A stretch of DNA of 64,000 bases from an uncultured Flavobacteriaceae bacterium (GTDB lineage: Bacteria > Bacteroidota > Bacteroidia > Flavobacteriales > Flavobacteriaceae). Shown here piece after piece: positions 8,786 to 17,485 of the stretch. The position numbers were made by a program, and so were the translations under genes. The stretch is from positions 62,001-126,000 of the forward strand of contig CANMSH010000007.1 of the NCBI GenBank assembly GCA_947500525.1. The letters run 5' to 3'. The notes beneath the pieces are model-generated. The model worked only from the letters and a program-made list of their open reading frames with translations. It had not been told where the DNA came from and did not search any database. Each line of letters begins with the position of its first letter. Within the stretch, counting starts at the first letter, position 1.

Positions 8786-9224
8786 AACTTTTACTTTTAA
8801 TTATTTGATACAGTAGGATGAGGTGTCCATCAAAATCAACAAATGCCTGTTCGATATAACGAATTCCGTCGGTACTATCTTGAATAAGGTCCAGCGTTTC
8901 TAAACCCAGTTCTTGTAGTTGTTTTATAGTGGCAGATAAGTCATCTACTTTTAGTACCGAAACTGAGGTTCTAATTCCATCTTGTTTAGGTAGATCAACT
9001 CCTTTTATTTCGGTTAAGGCAAAAGTTCGTTCTTGAATAGGGCTATCTAAGGCTACGAAAGTTGCTGTTGCATTTGAAGGAATATTAAAAACAGGGTAAG
9101 AGTATGAATTGGTGTCTGATTGTTTTATATAGTTCACGGAAAACCCAAGAATATCACGATAAATAGTAAGCGATTTTTTGTAATCAGCTACAGCTAACGT
9201 ATTTCTTTTGTACTCAAGTGACAT
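8775..9224 (-). CDS. Small VOC-family protein, tandem copy 1
   Basis: 149 residues, no signal peptide, a single VOC module: KRNTLAVADYKKSLTIYRDILGF at the start, DGHLILLYQ at the end. It is a tandem duplicate of the gene at 9237-9671: both have RTFALTEIKGV, LPKQ(D/E)GI and the FVDFDGHL ending (about half the residues identical by eye). It overlaps the downstream exported VOC gene. Possible ring-opening or isomerase chemistry, but the substrate is not predictable from sequence. Confidence 0.8.
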   Translation of the reverse strand: MSLEYKRNTLAVADYKKSLTIYRDILGFSVNYIKQSDTNSYSYPVFNIPSNATATFVALDSPIQERTFALTEIKGVDLPKQDGIRTSVSVLKVDDLSATIKQLQELGLETLDLIQDSTDGIRYIEQAFVDFDGHLILLYQIIKSKSYAQ

Positions 9225-9236
9225 ATTGATTTAGAT

Positions 9237-9671
9237 TTATTTTTCCATCAATTGATATAAAACTATTAAATGACCGTCGAAGTCTACAAAGGCCTGTTCT
9301 ATAAAAGTAGAATATTCATTTTCATCTGTTTTAACATCGGTGGTTTTTAGGCCTAAGGCTTTTATTTGATGGATTACTTTAGCTAAATCATCTACTTTAA
9401 TTACAGAGGCAGACATATGAATGCCTTCTTGTTTCGGTAACGGCACTCCTTTTATTTCTGTAAGTGCAAAAGTGCGTTCTTGGGTAGGACTATCTAACGT
9501 AGCAAAATTCAAATCGGCTTCGTTTGGTACATTAAACACGGGATAAGAAAATGAATCTTTTTCTGAAGGTTGAATATAATTAATGGTAAAACCTAAAATA
9601 TCACGATAAATACTTAATGAACGTTCTAAATCGGCAACGCATAGGGTAATTCTTTTATATAATATAGACAT
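9237..9671 (-). CDS. Small VOC-family protein, tandem copy 2
   Basis: 144 residues, paralogue of the neighbouring 8775-9224 gene with the same block order (VADLERSLSIYRDILGF, SYPVFNVP, QERTFALTEIKG, DFDGHLIVLYQ). No signal peptide. Twelve bases separate the two copies, consistent with recent tandem duplication followed by divergence. The nitrilase homologue ends 15 bases upstream. Confidence 0.8.
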   Translation of the reverse strand: MSILYKRITLCVADLERSLSIYRDILGFTINYIQPSEKDSFSYPVFNVPNEADLNFATLDSPTQERTFALTEIKGVPLPKQEGIHMSASVIKVDDLAKVIHQIKALGLKTTDVKTDENEYSTFIEQAFVDFDGHLIVLYQLMEK

Positions 9672-9686
9672 ATCTTTGACTGTTTA

Positions 9687-10832
9687 TTAATTAGCTTTCT
9701 TGGGCGGATTGTATCGACTTATACTATCCATTAATAGTTTCATTTCCTCACCTGTTTTTGGGAGTTTATTTTTTTCTATATTCAAATGATTTATTGGTAT
9801 TTCTTGTTGGTATTGCTGAAACACAGGTTCGGTCATTTCTAGGGCGTAGTTCGGAATCGTCCTATCTTTTCTAAATGCTGCAATAGGAATTTTTGCTTCC
9901 ACAATACCATCTTCTTCCTTACTTGGATGCTTTGCCAAAATTTTTCCATTAGGGTCTAGGATGACAGATTCTCCTGCGTTATATCCAGTACTTATAGGCA
10001 GTGTAAAGTTTGCCATTGCCGAGTAAAAGTCATTACTCCAAGCTGTAAAAACAACATCCTCTTCAGCAAATAGTGTTGCAGTTCGTAACATGATTTCTGT
10101 TCCGCGCATTGCGAAAGCGGCATAAATAAAAGGATCAAATTGTACTGTACTAACGGCAATATTACCAAACTCTGTTTGCAATACTGGAAATTCTTCTTCA
10201 ATACCATATTTTTTACGATAGGCATCACGAACGGCCTCAATGGTCGTTGTGGTAATCTCTCGAGTCTTATATATTCTCTTAATATTTCTTGATTTCCAAA
10301 AAGTCTTCGCTATTGTTCCATCTCTTCCTAAAACAGTATTGATACTTAAAATATGATCGGGCCAATCCTTATCGCGTACATAGCTGCCGAAAATAACATA
10401 ACAATCACAAGATTTCGCAATCTTTCCTAAACGTTCTGTTTCTGCGCCCGGCACTTCAATAGTAAATGGTAATTTCTCTTGTCGCGTACCTGAGGAATAT
10501 CCAGTTAATGGAAATTCATGGAACAATATGATATCTGGCTTATCACCTTCGGTCATCGCCTGGTCGGCCATTTTTTCCATGTAGTTTATGTTTTCTTCTA
10601 ACCCTTCTTCAATTGATGGGAAACTAGACAGAGATTTTACCCGGGTTTGCATCACTTTTAAGACAATGGTATCTTTTTCTAACGCTACGGTAGGATATGT
10701 TCCATCGGGATTAACTAAGGTTGTAGTAGCAGAAGGTACTGTATTGGTTGTTTTCTCTATAGTAGCTTCTTTGCATCCACAAACAATTACTATAGTTAGT
10801 ATTAAGAAGTACGAAAATAATTTTGTCTTCAT
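9687..10832 (-). CDS. Nitrilase-superfamily lipoprotein without the catalytic cysteine
   Basis: 381 residues with lipobox VCGC (C20). The carbon-nitrogen hydrolase fold is recognisable: Glu block IILFHEFPLTGY (E106), a Lys candidate in TFWK (K180), and the block that normally carries the nucleophile followed by AMRGTEI. That block reads IAVSTVQFDPF (225-235), so the usual ICYD cysteine is absent, and no cysteine occurs anywhere after residue 144. It is therefore either a pseudo-enzyme or a binding protein, unless it uses other chemistry. The start codon overlaps the stop of the upstream VOC gene by four bases (ATGA), so the two are translationally coupled. Confidence 0.8.
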   Translation of the reverse strand: MKTKLFSYFLILTIVIVCGCKEATIEKTTNTVPSATTTLVNPDGTYPTVALEKDTIVLKVMQTRVKSLSSFPSIEEGLEENINYMEKMADQAMTEGDKPDIILFHEFPLTGYSSGTRQEKLPFTIEVPGAETERLGKIAKSCDCYVIFGSYVRDKDWPDHILSINTVLGRDGTIAKTFWKSRNIKRIYKTREITTTTIEAVRDAYRKKYGIEEEFPVLQTEFGNIAVSTVQFDPFIYAAFAMRGTEIMLRTATLFAEEDVVFTAWSNDFYSAMANFTLPISTGYNAGESVILDPNGKILAKHPSKEEDGIVEAKIPIAAFRKDRTIPNYALEMTEPVFQQYQQEIPINHLNIEKNKLPKTGEEMKLLMDSISRYNPPKKAN

Positions 10833-11839
10833 TGTGTTTCAGTTTCATCAATTAATTCTATAAACTCTATCCAAACACCATCCGGAGAGCGAACGGAAAA
10901 GGCTTTCAGCTGTCCATAAGGTTCAATAGTCAAGGTTTGTACTTCTGAGTTTAATGTGAGTCCTCTTTCTTTAAGCGTAGTTGCATAAGCGTCTGCATTT
11001 CTAACAGGAAAACGATACATTAATATGCCTAGATTAGGAGGTTTTGCGAACTCCGCACAATCTTTACCTTTAAGTTCGTTTGTATGAATATATTCAATAG
11101 ACCCAAAATTGTTTATATCTGGCCTCACAATGTCGATAGGTACCGTAATGTCTTGGTTTACATTAGGAGGAATACCAATTACATTATGTCCAGTTTTACG
11201 ATCTAACCCAGGGGTTTGAAAAAACATATGAAAACCTAATTTATTGACGAAAAAGTCATATGATATTTTCATATCGCTCACCATTACAGACGAATTGAAA
11301 ATACGACTTGTTTTTTTCATATGATCAAAATCAACTAATGGAGGTGAGAAGCGTTGCATAAAGGCGATGACGATACCATCAGGTCCTTTCATCAACACTT
11401 CAGAAACATCATATATTCCGAAAACATAACGGAGCGGATCTGAAACTCCGTTCCAACCTTCATCTTGCAATTCTCGATACCAAGAATCCATTTCTGGGGT
11501 TCTCATATTTACATCAAAAATACCACCTGTATCCCAAACATTTGTTGCAGAACGAATTTGACGTTGTTCGATATTTTTAAATTGTACTATTCGAACGAAC
11601 CCTTCAATATCTTCAGGATTTCGTAATACCGCTTCATCAATATTAACAGATGCATCTAAATGCCATAATTGTTTAAGTGAATCACTGCTTTTTTTCTTGC
11701 TAATCAACTCCCATCCACATACTCGCGTAAAAAAGTCAACCCATCTTTCAAAGTTCGAAACACTAAAAATAACTTCTTGAAACCCTTTTATAGATGCATC
11801 TTCTTTAGAGAAATTAAGATTGTGTTTGAAGTTTTTCAT
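10829..11839 (-). CDS. Two-domain VOC-family protein
   Basis: 336 residues with no signal peptide. First VOC module from about residue 20 (IKGFQEVIFSVSNFERWVDFF), second from about 180 (RIFNSSVMVSDMKISYDFF), ending SPDGVWIEFIE. It is a paralogue of the truncated gene at the left edge (same WDTGG and VSDPL landmarks), so the left-edge gene can be expected to have a similar full length. It lies between an FAD amine-oxidase-like gene (25 bases upstream) and the nitrilase homologue. Confidence 0.8.
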   Translation of the reverse strand: MKNFKHNLNFSKEDASIKGFQEVIFSVSNFERWVDFFTRVCGWELISKKKSSDSLKQLWHLDASVNIDEAVLRNPEDIEGFVRIVQFKNIEQRQIRSATNVWDTGGIFDVNMRTPEMDSWYRELQDEGWNGVSDPLRYVFGIYDVSEVLMKGPDGIVIAFMQRFSPPLVDFDHMKKTSRIFNSSVMVSDMKISYDFFVNKLGFHMFFQTPGLDRKTGHNVIGIPPNVNQDITVPIDIVRPDINNFGSIEYIHTNELKGKDCAEFAKPPNLGILMYRFPVRNADAYATTLKERGLTLNSEVQTLTIEPYGQLKAFSVRSPDGVWIEFIELIDETETQ

Positions 11840-11864
11840 AGTTTATTGAAATAGAGTTAGTACA

Positions 11865-13361
11865 TTATCCTAAAAGATTAAGTATTTCTAAAGCTGCACG
11901 TTCGCCTGATTCCATGGCTCCTTCCATTCCTCGATTCATAATAGCGGTATGTTCTCCTGCAAAATGAATTCTTCCAATAGGATCGGCCAATTTATTAGCA
12001 AATTCAGTTATTTGTCCAGGTTTCCAATAAGCATAGGCACCACCTGCGTAAGGATTGTTTACCCAATTCCAATAGTACACGAATTTCAAGCTTCCTTTTA
12101 AACTCGGTCGCATTTCTTCTAAAGTTTTGGTAACGGCAGCAACCGCATCTTTTTGCGACATTTTATTTACTTCAAGAGCAACATTACTATTTAAAAAAGC
12201 GACACAACTGGTTACCTTATCCGGATTCTGAATATCATTTTTCAATGCCATAAAACGACCGGCTAAATTATCACACCACATGCTTGGTGGTAAGTCATCT
12301 TCTTCCCAGTATTTTTTTGTGGGCACATAATGTACTTGTACAACAGGAGTATAATCTAAGTTTTGAATTCCTGATTGTTGCAACCCTGTGGTGGAAGGTG
12401 AAATTTTTATTCTACGAAGTGCTGAGGTCGGTAATGTTACCAAACTATAACGTGCGCGTAGTTTTTTGTCGTTATCAAGTGTTACGGTAACCGCGTCTTT
12501 TTCTGATGCAATACTTTTTACTGGGCTATTTTGTAAGATATCTTGTTTAAACGCTGCTCCCATTGCTTCTGGAAGTCGTTGATTACCGCCTACAATGGCG
12601 CCACCTTTGCCATTTGAGGCCACCTGTTGCTCTATCCATGTCATTATTTGAAAGAACATTAATATTGAAATGTTCTTTGCATCAACACCATAACTTGAGT
12701 TCGTATTCATGGCTAATTTAATAGCATCTTCAGAAAATCCTTCTTCTTTAAGCACAGCATAAACAGATTTATCCCAATTTTTGTACGTCGGATTTCTCCA
12801 AGCCATTAAATCTTTTTTCGGAAGCGGATTTAATTTAGAAAATAGCGGCCATGCCGTATATGCAGGTAATGATTTTCTAAATCCTTCGGGCAATGTGTTA
12901 AGTTTGTGCGAAGGCCAATCACTAGGGAGTATAAAGTCATTCTTAATACTATAAATTAATTCACCTTTTCTTGATTCCGTGCGCGGACGCATTGGACCAA
13001 TGTTGACATTGTATTTTTGTGAGGCATCTAGAATTCTAGCATAACCACCACCAATACCGTTTGCTCCAAGTTCTGGATGACCTGGCACATCACTATCTTT
13101 CGCGGTGTGTACTCGACCACCAAGACGATCAGTTGCTTCAACGATCTTTACTTTATAGCCAAACTGCTCAAGCTGCAAAGCTGCATTTAATCCAGACAAA
13201 CCTGCACCTACAATTATTACATCTGCATCGAAAGACTTGTTTCCAGTATTTACACAAGACTCTAAACCAAAATAAAATGGAGCAGCGGCAAATAATATAC
13301 CTGTTTTTTTAAGCATTTCCCGACGTCCAGAATCATGCTTTTTACTTGTTTCTTTTTTCAT
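11865..13361 (-). CDS. Tat-exported FAD amine-oxidase-like oxidoreductase
   Basis: 498 residues. The N-terminus carries twin arginines (R13-R14, RREMLKK), a hydrophobic stretch and C36 in LESC, so it looks like a folded, Tat-exported lipoprotein. FAD-binding motif VIIVGAGLSGL at 48-58 and GGRVHT near 82; the C-terminal FAD block IHFAGEHTA near 460 is typical of flavin monoamine oxidase, phytoene desaturase and protoporphyrinogen oxidase relatives. It may desaturate or oxidise C-N or C-C bonds outside the cytoplasm. Cytochrome c in the same operon is a plausible electron acceptor. Its start shares one base with the stop of the upstream DUF1838 gene (TAATG). Confidence 0.85.
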   Translation of the reverse strand: MKKETSKKHDSGRREMLKKTGILFAAAPFYFGLESCVNTGNKSFDADVIIVGAGLSGLNAALQLEQFGYKVKIVEATDRLGGRVHTAKDSDVPGHPELGANGIGGGYARILDASQKYNVNIGPMRPRTESRKGELIYSIKNDFILPSDWPSHKLNTLPEGFRKSLPAYTAWPLFSKLNPLPKKDLMAWRNPTYKNWDKSVYAVLKEEGFSEDAIKLAMNTNSSYGVDAKNISILMFFQIMTWIEQQVASNGKGGAIVGGNQRLPEAMGAAFKQDILQNSPVKSIASEKDAVTVTLDNDKKLRARYSLVTLPTSALRRIKISPSTTGLQQSGIQNLDYTPVVQVHYVPTKKYWEEDDLPPSMWCDNLAGRFMALKNDIQNPDKVTSCVAFLNSNVALEVNKMSQKDAVAAVTKTLEEMRPSLKGSLKFVYYWNWVNNPYAGGAYAYWKPGQITEFANKLADPIGRIHFAGEHTAIMNRGMEGAMESGERAALEILNLLG

Positions 13362-14275
13362 TATTCATCCCAAGTTAAAGGTTCTGCAAAAATATCCGGT
13401 TGCTTTTCTTCAGTTGCAGCTATAAAATCTGCAGGTAAATCATCTTTACTAGAAAACGTACTTCCACTAGATGTCCAAATCATATGCCCTGGAGTATCGG
13501 CCATTTTTAAAATAGACAACCAAGAAGTTTGACTCGTCCAGTGATATTCTGCGGGAATATGAGTATATGATTTATCATAGAGGTATTTCTTATCAATATC
13601 ATAGGTGTCTAAGGTCATTTCAGTACGCCATGTTTGAGATTTCTTTTCAAACCATTTTGTAAAGGCATGTCTTGTAATGTGCATTTTATCTCCCATATCC
13701 GTAAATACTAAATTCAAAGGAACGCCAATGGCAGTGCTTTCCATATTAAAATTTGCATCAACTTGAGGGCCTTCAGGTGTCATTATCCCTCCACGTATAC
13801 CGGCTCTAAAAGGAGGTACTTCTATTTCTTGACCAGTATAAGGATTGATCATTTTACTCAAAAAAGCTCCAGTGTTAGGATCTCGATATAACAACCATCC
13901 TTTTGACTTCGTTTCTACGTTTCCATTATCTAATAATCGCATAATTTTCATGCCGCAACCCGAATATCTAAAGACTTCTTTTCCGAAAACATTTAAACTA
14001 TCTGGTTTATCGGGTCTAATCCCAAAAACACGGCCTTCAGAATAAGAGAAAGTCATTTTACCAGAAATATCTCCTTGTATTTTTTCAAAAATGAGGAGTT
14101 TATCTTTTGGGTCATTTAAGTCATAAGCGATTTCTTGACTTTTTGTTTCAGAAGAACTTTCGGTTTCTGTTGAAGTCGGTTCTTTGCCGTTACAGTTCAA
14201 TAAGAGAGCAATCGATAAAAAACTGAATACAGCTTTTTGACGAATGGGGTTCAAGCTTTTTCTACGTAATTTCAT
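13361..14275 (-). CDS. DUF1838-family lipoprotein
   Basis: 304 residues. Signal peptide II with C28 (LLNC) after a basic N-terminus. The body has the landmarks of the other two DUF1838 proteins here: FSYSEGRVFGIRPD near 79, SGCGMKIM, NPYTGQEIEVPPF near 141, MHITRHAFTKW, then TSQTSWLSIL near 248. Compared with the others the N-terminal repeat region is longer. It sits directly between the CpeT-like and FAD oxidase genes, the same neighbourhood logic as in the left operon. Function unknown. Confidence 0.72.
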   Translation of the reverse strand: MKLRRKSLNPIRQKAVFSFLSIALLLNCNGKEPTSTETESSSETKSQEIAYDLNDPKDKLLIFEKIQGDISGKMTFSYSEGRVFGIRPDKPDSLNVFGKEVFRYSGCGMKIMRLLDNGNVETKSKGWLLYRDPNTGAFLSKMINPYTGQEIEVPPFRAGIRGGIMTPEGPQVDANFNMESTAIGVPLNLVFTDMGDKMHITRHAFTKWFEKKSQTWRTEMTLDTYDIDKKYLYDKSYTHIPAEYHWTSQTSWLSILKMADTPGHMIWTSSGSTFSSKDDLPADFIAATEEKQPDIFAEPLTWDE

Positions 14276-14291
14276 TGTAATAGTTTATTAG

Positions 14292-15296
14292 TTATTCTTT
14301 GCATTCACATACGGCAGAAGCCCATCCCATTTGGAAACCAATTTTATTACTCTTTGGTTCTGCAAATGCCAGGGCTACGGAAGCTTTTTGACCTACTTCT
14401 TTAAAACGAAGAAAGAAAAAGTCAGAATCTTCTAAATTGTAAAAGGGGTATTCCTTATCTCTTAATTGAATAAAGTACTTTTTTCCATTTATCGGATTCA
14501 ATACTTCTGCGGTACCACCCTGATTATGAACTCTCAACCCTGAGTATTTTTTATCGTTTTCACTAGGTGCGTAATAAGCGGTCTCGAAAAATGATACCTC
14601 ACAATAATAATACTTTACCTTTTTCATTTTATGAGGTTCATCATTCGGATGGCCCTTGAAAAAAGAATCATTACTAACAAGAAAGGTACGATCGACACGC
14701 CAATAATTTTTTTCAGAAATGATGATGTCATGAACAGAATATCTTTTTTTATCACCTTTGCCAAACTGACAAGCTTTGTCTCGCATACTTCCATGATATT
14801 GATTTCCTTTACGTTGAAAAATGACATCACAACCGTCTAATCCGAATAGATCTTCTTTCGTTAGATTTTTAATACTTTGTTCATGCGTATCTGCTGCGAT
14901 TGAGAATTTAGGAGCATCTTTTAAGAAATAAAGCTTCATTGCAATGCCCAATTTTTTCTCACCGAGACTCTCAAAAGAAACAATACGCTGTCTCACAATA
15001 TTTTTAGGATCGTTGTTTAAATATTCTTCAACATAGAAAACATATTTTCCAATGTTTTCTGCCTCAATACGCTTGTGAATAGCGTGCATCTGATCATGTT
15101 TTTCATCGGCTTTACCCCACCAATCACTACGAGCTTCAACCCATAGCTGATCGTCGTTATCGAATTCACCTTCAAACCATTTTGCCAGAACCTGTAAATC
15201 TCTCACATTTGGATCTCCAAAAAAAGAAGTGGCAGACCCAAATGAAACTGCAAAAAACGTCAGTAGAGATGTTAGAAATATGCGTGATGTTTTCAT
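14292..15296 (-). CDS. Two-domain CpeT-like exported protein
   Basis: 334 residues with a signal peptide (hydrophobic 5-20, cleavage near SATS). CpeT-like domain about 30-225: AKWFEGEFDNDDQ, YVEEY at 88-92, RQR at 102-104, GCDVIF with C156, and C176. An added C-terminal domain (about 225-334) has HNQGG, then EPKSNKIGF and GWASAVCEC. The same extension is found in the protein at 62490-63584, so it is a conserved architecture, not read-through. Likely extracytoplasmic binding of a bilin-like molecule (inference). It lies between DUF1838 and FAD oxidase genes. Confidence 0.72.
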   Translation of the reverse strand: MKTSRIFLTSLLTFFAVSFGSATSFFGDPNVRDLQVLAKWFEGEFDNDDQLWVEARSDWWGKADEKHDQMHAIHKRIEAENIGKYVFYVEEYLNNDPKNIVRQRIVSFESLGEKKLGIAMKLYFLKDAPKFSIAADTHEQSIKNLTKEDLFGLDGCDVIFQRKGNQYHGSMRDKACQFGKGDKKRYSVHDIIISEKNYWRVDRTFLVSNDSFFKGHPNDEPHKMKKVKYYYCEVSFFETAYYAPSENDKKYSGLRVHNQGGTAEVLNPINGKKYFIQLRDKEYPFYNLEDSDFFFLRFKEVGQKASVALAFAEPKSNKIGFQMGWASAVCECKE

Positions 15297-15308
15297 GATA
15301 TCGTTATT

Positions 15309-16808
15309 TTACGCATTGAGAATAATGTCTAACGCGGCGCGTTCACCAGATTCGAAAGCACCTTCCATTCCGCGTTGCATAATAGCTGTGTGCTCTCCTG
15401 CGAAATGAATATTACCATGTGATTTTCGCATGTGATTTCCGAATTTTTTCACCTGTCCTGGTTGCCAGTATACCCAATCGCCAGCACCATGGATATCACG
15501 TTCGCATGACTGTACCATGAGTCTTTTTAAAAGGCCTTTTGTTGAAGGACGTATCTCGGCCAGTTTTTGTTCAACATAGTTAAAGACCTGATCATCGGTC
15601 ATCAATCTAAATTTTAAAGATTCTGGTCCATTAATAAAGGCTAAACCTGCGTAGGGGTCGTTTTTTGCTCTTTTGGTACGAACAGCGAAACGTTCTAATG
15701 GGCCGTCTGTCCACATATTAGCCTCCATTCCATCTTTTTCCCAATAAGGTTCTTTAATGATAAAGTGTACTTGAACAGACAAGCCATAATCCATTTGGTC
15801 AATGGCTTCTTTGGTAATTCCTTTAATGTGTGGTTCGAAAGTCACATTACGAAGCACTGATATAGGAATACTACAAATTACATGTTTTCCTTTGTATTCA
15901 CTACCATCGGCACAACTTACTTGCACTATTCCATCTGCTTCTTTAAAACCAACTACGGTCTTGCCTAAATGCACCTCATTTTTAAGACTCTCTGCCATAG
16001 CACGAGGTAAGAGTGAATTACCACCTTTAATCATCTTCCATTCTTTACCATCACCAAAGGCTAGCTTACCATTTGCATGAGAGTTTACATGATAGCGACG
16101 TAGTTCATTCATAGCAGATGTTTTATGCATTCCACCAGCATGTATAATAACATTCATTAAGTTAATGGTCTCTTCATTAACTCCTTTTGATCGTAAATAT
16201 TGATCATGAGGAATGTCATACTTATGATATTCTGGCTTTAGCCAATCATCTAAAGGTTTATCTTGTAAAGGATTATCTTTATGAGAAATAGTAGATAAAA
16301 AACGATGTGGTAATAAAGAACGTTCGTCTCCTTCTAAAGGATTTAGCTTATGAGACTCCCAATTATCTGCTGTGATGTAATTGCCTTTAATATTATATAA
16401 CCAAGGTCTATTAGGGCCACCGCTAACATCTGGATTATACATTTCAAGATTTAATTTATTCACCGTATTAATCATACGAGCATAACTTGCACCAATATAT
16501 TCTCCTGCAGCCTCAGGTTTTCCAGGAACATCATTTAAGGTATACACACGACCTCCAAGTCGCTCGCGTCCTTCAACAACTTGCACATCATATCCTGATT
16601 CTTCTAATAGCATTGCTGCATGTAAACCAGAAAGACCGGCGCCTACTACAATTACATCGTGAGACGACTTCACTGGTTTTCCTTTTTTACTAATGTATGG
16701 AGCAGTCGTCGATACATCTTCTTTTGTTGGAGTACAACTAATGGGTACAAGTAATCCTGCAGAAGCTCCTGCTAATCCTTGAATGAATTTCCGTCTGTTA
16801 GTTTTCAT
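15309..16808 (-). CDS. Tat-exported FAD amine-oxidase-like oxidoreductase
   Basis: 499 residues. Classic Tat signal NRRKFIQG (R5-R6) with lipobox-like PISC (C25). FAD motif VIVVGAGLSGL at 52-62, GGRVYTL near 85, and C-terminal HFAGEHTAIMQRGMEGAFESGERAA block. It is a paralogue of 11865-13361 (same length, same C-terminal block). Predicted periplasmic or outer-membrane-facing flavin oxidoreductase acting on a pathway intermediate. The cytochrome c gene lies immediately upstream in the operon. Amine oxidase chemistry is only one option; desaturation of a pyrroline or bridge carbon would also suit the fold. Confidence 0.85.
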   Translation of the reverse strand: MKTNRRKFIQGLAGASAGLLVPISCTPTKEDVSTTAPYISKKGKPVKSSHDVIVVGAGLSGLHAAMLLEESGYDVQVVEGRERLGGRVYTLNDVPGKPEAAGEYIGASYARMINTVNKLNLEMYNPDVSGGPNRPWLYNIKGNYITADNWESHKLNPLEGDERSLLPHRFLSTISHKDNPLQDKPLDDWLKPEYHKYDIPHDQYLRSKGVNEETINLMNVIIHAGGMHKTSAMNELRRYHVNSHANGKLAFGDGKEWKMIKGGNSLLPRAMAESLKNEVHLGKTVVGFKEADGIVQVSCADGSEYKGKHVICSIPISVLRNVTFEPHIKGITKEAIDQMDYGLSVQVHFIIKEPYWEKDGMEANMWTDGPLERFAVRTKRAKNDPYAGLAFINGPESLKFRLMTDDQVFNYVEQKLAEIRPSTKGLLKRLMVQSCERDIHGAGDWVYWQPGQVKKFGNHMRKSHGNIHFAGEHTAIMQRGMEGAFESGERAALDIILNA

Positions 16809-16829
16809 AATGAATCGTTTTATGGTAAT

Positions 16830-17327
16830 TTATTCTTTAGTCACATCTTTTAAATAAGCAATAAGGGCATCTTGTTGTGCTTTTTTCTTCACACCAACAA
16901 AAGCCATTTTTGTTCCAGGTACATATTCGGCTGGATTTTCTATCCACAGGCGAATTGTTTCTTCGTTCCATACAATGTCTTTATTAGTTAACTCTTCCGA
17001 AAAGGCAAAACCTTCGGTTAGTCCAGCTTTTTTACCAAAGATTCCATATAAATTTGGGCCAACTTTATGAGGCTCTCCTTGTTTCACATTATGACAAGAG
17101 GCACAAAGAATAAAGAGACGTTTTCCTAAACTATTCGTTGCCGCAGTAGTTGCTTGCTTGGTTTGATTCTGGTTATCATTGGGTTTGACTGCTTCAATTT
17201 TTTGCGAGTCAGTATTTTTTGTTTTAGTCTTATCTTGTTGAGGTTGTTTGTTACAAGAAATAAAAGTAGGGGTAAACAATACTAGAAATAGAATGATGAT
17301 CTTTTCTTTTGCTATTTGTAATTTCAT
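16830..17327 (-). CDS. Class I cytochrome c lipoprotein
   Basis: 165 residues from the ATG at 17327; a longer TTG start at 17348 is less likely. Lipobox FISC (C25), a Gln/Lys/Asn-rich linker to about residue 66, then a small cytochrome c domain with the haem motif C75-AS-C78-H79, GPNLYGIFGKKAG and an axial-Met candidate in GTKMAFVG near 145. It would carry electrons in the periplasm. As the first gene of the operon encoding two exported flavoproteins, it is a good candidate for their electron acceptor. Confidence 0.9.
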   Translation of the reverse strand: MKLQIAKEKIIILFLVLFTPTFISCNKQPQQDKTKTKNTDSQKIEAVKPNDNQNQTKQATTAATNSLGKRLFILCASCHNVKQGEPHKVGPNLYGIFGKKAGLTEGFAFSEELTNKDIVWNEETIRLWIENPAEYVPGTKMAFVGVKKKAQQDALIAYLKDVTKE

Positions 17328-17364
17328 TTTCAATATTTTAATAAACAAAATAGTTTAATTCATT

Positions 17365-17387
17365 AATAGTTAATAAAATTAACTATT
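17365..17387. promoter_or_regulatory. Palindromic operator-like box A
   Basis: Perfect 10-base inverted repeat AATAGTTAAT / ATTAACTATT around a 3-base spacer AAA, in the divergent region between the cytochrome c operon (minus) and the MDR gene (plus). Followed on the plus strand by a T-run and a TATATTTTTAC stretch that could be a -7 element. It matches boxes at five other intergenic sites in the window. Confidence 0.65.
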
Positions 17388-17485
17388 TTTTTTATATTTT
17401 TACTGTATTAAGATAAAAAAAATAGGAAGAAGTTTAAATTTCAGCTCGAAAATTGAATTTTTAACAGCACATTAACTTTTAATAT

